Shown piece after piece: positions 21,370 to 21,838 of a stretch of 21,838 bases of DNA. The notes beneath the pieces are model-generated. The model was not told the DNA's origin and did not search any database. It worked only from the letters and a program-made list of their open reading frames with translations. Numbering within the stretch: position 1 is the stretch's first letter; every line of letters starts with the position of its first letter. Both the position numbers and the translations under genes were made by a program. The DNA is taken from positions 1-21,838 of the IMG/VR virus record IMGVR_UViG_3300003690_000112; one strand, 5' to 3'. This DNA comes from a virus.

Positions 21370-21389
21370 ACAAAAGAGAAACAAGATAT

Positions 21390-21681
21390 GAGTAACAATA
21401 AAAGAATCGTATGTGCTGATGGGTTCAACATGAGCGTACAAGCTAGCGAAACAAATTACTGTAGTCCTCGCGTAGATCACGCAGAGCGATACACCGCAGT
21501 TGAAGTGGGATTTCCATCCCAAATGGAACCTTTGCTTATGGAATGGGTAGAAAATGAAAACATGCCCACTGAAACGGTTTATGGATGGGTGCCTTCAGAG
21601 CGAGTTGCACTTGTTTGTGCCAAACACGGAGGTGTTGTTGAAGGCGAATTGCCTGCTGGTGTGGTTCGTCTAAATTCATAA
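21390..21681 (+). CDS. Conserved small phage protein of unknown function
   Basis: This 96-residue protein starts at ATG 21390 (MSNNKRIVCADGFNMSVQAS); an in-frame upstream ATG at 21298 would lie within the structured RNA and add a low-complexity Phe-rich stretch. Further features are NYCSPR, VEVGFPSQMEPLLMEWVEN, and VYGWVPSERVALVCAKHGG. The motif succession ADGFxMSVQA..YCSPR..EVGFPS is one I associate with small conserved phage proteins without assigned function. AAAGAG-type ribosome site about 12 bases upstream is weak, so leader structure may control translation. Its TAA shares one base with the next ATG. Confidence 0.8.
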
Positions 21682-21838
21682 TGAAGATTGGTGATTTGAT
21701 AAAGCACAAAAGAAATGGAGTGCGCGGTTTAATTGTAGACGTTTTTGAAGCGGCTCTTGGCGATATTATATGCTATATTTATTGGCTTGATGAATGGGAA
21801 TCCAAAACAAATCATTTTGAAAACGAGTTGGAGCTAGT
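21681..21838 (+). CDS. Small MKxGDL-family protein, 3' end outside window
   Basis: The first 52 codons of a gene starting MKIGDLIKHKRNGVRGLIVD and continuing with a strand DIICYIYWLDEWE. It is the fifth MKxGDL member here, closest in the first ten residues to 9331 and 9497. The ATG shares one base with the previous stop (TAATG). The gene is cut by the window end, not broken. Confidence 0.7.
   Translation, partial: MKIGDLIKHKRNGVRGLIVDVFEAALGDIICYIYWLDEWESKTNHFENELEL

Noticed and set aside
21298-21389. N-terminal extension of the 21390 protein from ATG 21298
   Set aside because: The extension coincides with the 3' half of the structured RNA and T-run, giving an odd Phe-rich peptide; the conserved body starts at 21390.

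Overview
This is an AT-rich stretch of a large tailed-phage genome, probably a contractile-tailed (T4-like in head assembly) phage of a marine or otherwise AT-rich bacterium; host and relatives are inferred, not read. Every supported gene lies on the + strand. Genes are packed with ATGA-type or 8-38 nt overlaps, real gaps are few, and most small genes lack a named function. No tRNA, integrase, insertion sequence or CRISPR array was seen.

Layout. Positions 1-49 hold the last codons of a Cys-rich protein, probably a class II ribonucleotide reductase. Positions 93-2715 hold a GapR-like small protein, a GroES-like co-chaperonin, a membrane-anchored Cys-rich protein, and a pair of larger genes (unknown Rossmann-like protein; nucleotidyltransferase-like protein). 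Positions 2699-6607 form the DNA metabolism block: a full DnaE-type DNA polymerase III alpha subunit with an intact PHP site, then dUTPase. Positions 6608-7728 encode two proteins whose first 14 residues look like T4-type capsid-targeting sequences. Positions 7725-9676 hold a two-domain lysozyme, a zinc-ribbon protein, a DUF3310 protein and three small MKxGDL proteins. Positions 9666-11266 hold an IMP dehydrogenase/GMP reductase without CBS domains, a conserved unknown, and a mini-protein with a sigma-70 region 4 helix-turn-helix.

Positions 11311-15986 are mostly virion-type genes: two low-complexity proteins with processing-type N-termini, small genes, a single peptidoglycan-binding domain, and a 567-residue protein with a nuclease-like motif. 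GroEL (16011-17588) follows, then a holin/XhlA-like membrane protein. Positions 17956-19759 are small accessory genes including a glutaredoxin. Positions 19895-21136 encode a PAP2-type membrane phosphatase and a stand-alone domain resembling the regulatory domain of isopropylmalate synthase. The window ends with a promoter, a likely structured RNA leader, a conserved small phage protein, and the start of another MKxGDL gene.

How it fits together. RNR fragment, dUTPase, IMPDH and glutaredoxin supply and clean nucleotide pools for a phage-owned C-family replicase. GroES-like and GroEL proteins could form a private folding chamber for virion proteins. Four proteins with (L/I)xE sites near the N-terminus suggest a T4-type prohead protease and possibly an injected protein cargo. 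Three consensus sigma-70 promoters sit in gaps before accessory genes; a T4-late-like motif precedes one capsid-type gene and the holin-like gene, suggesting two transcription classes. The most novel items are the structured leader RNA near 21250-21369, the capsid-targeted candidate effectors, the sigma-4 mini-protein, the stand-alone LeuA-type domain, and the dispersed MKxGDL family whose start codons overlap upstream stops.
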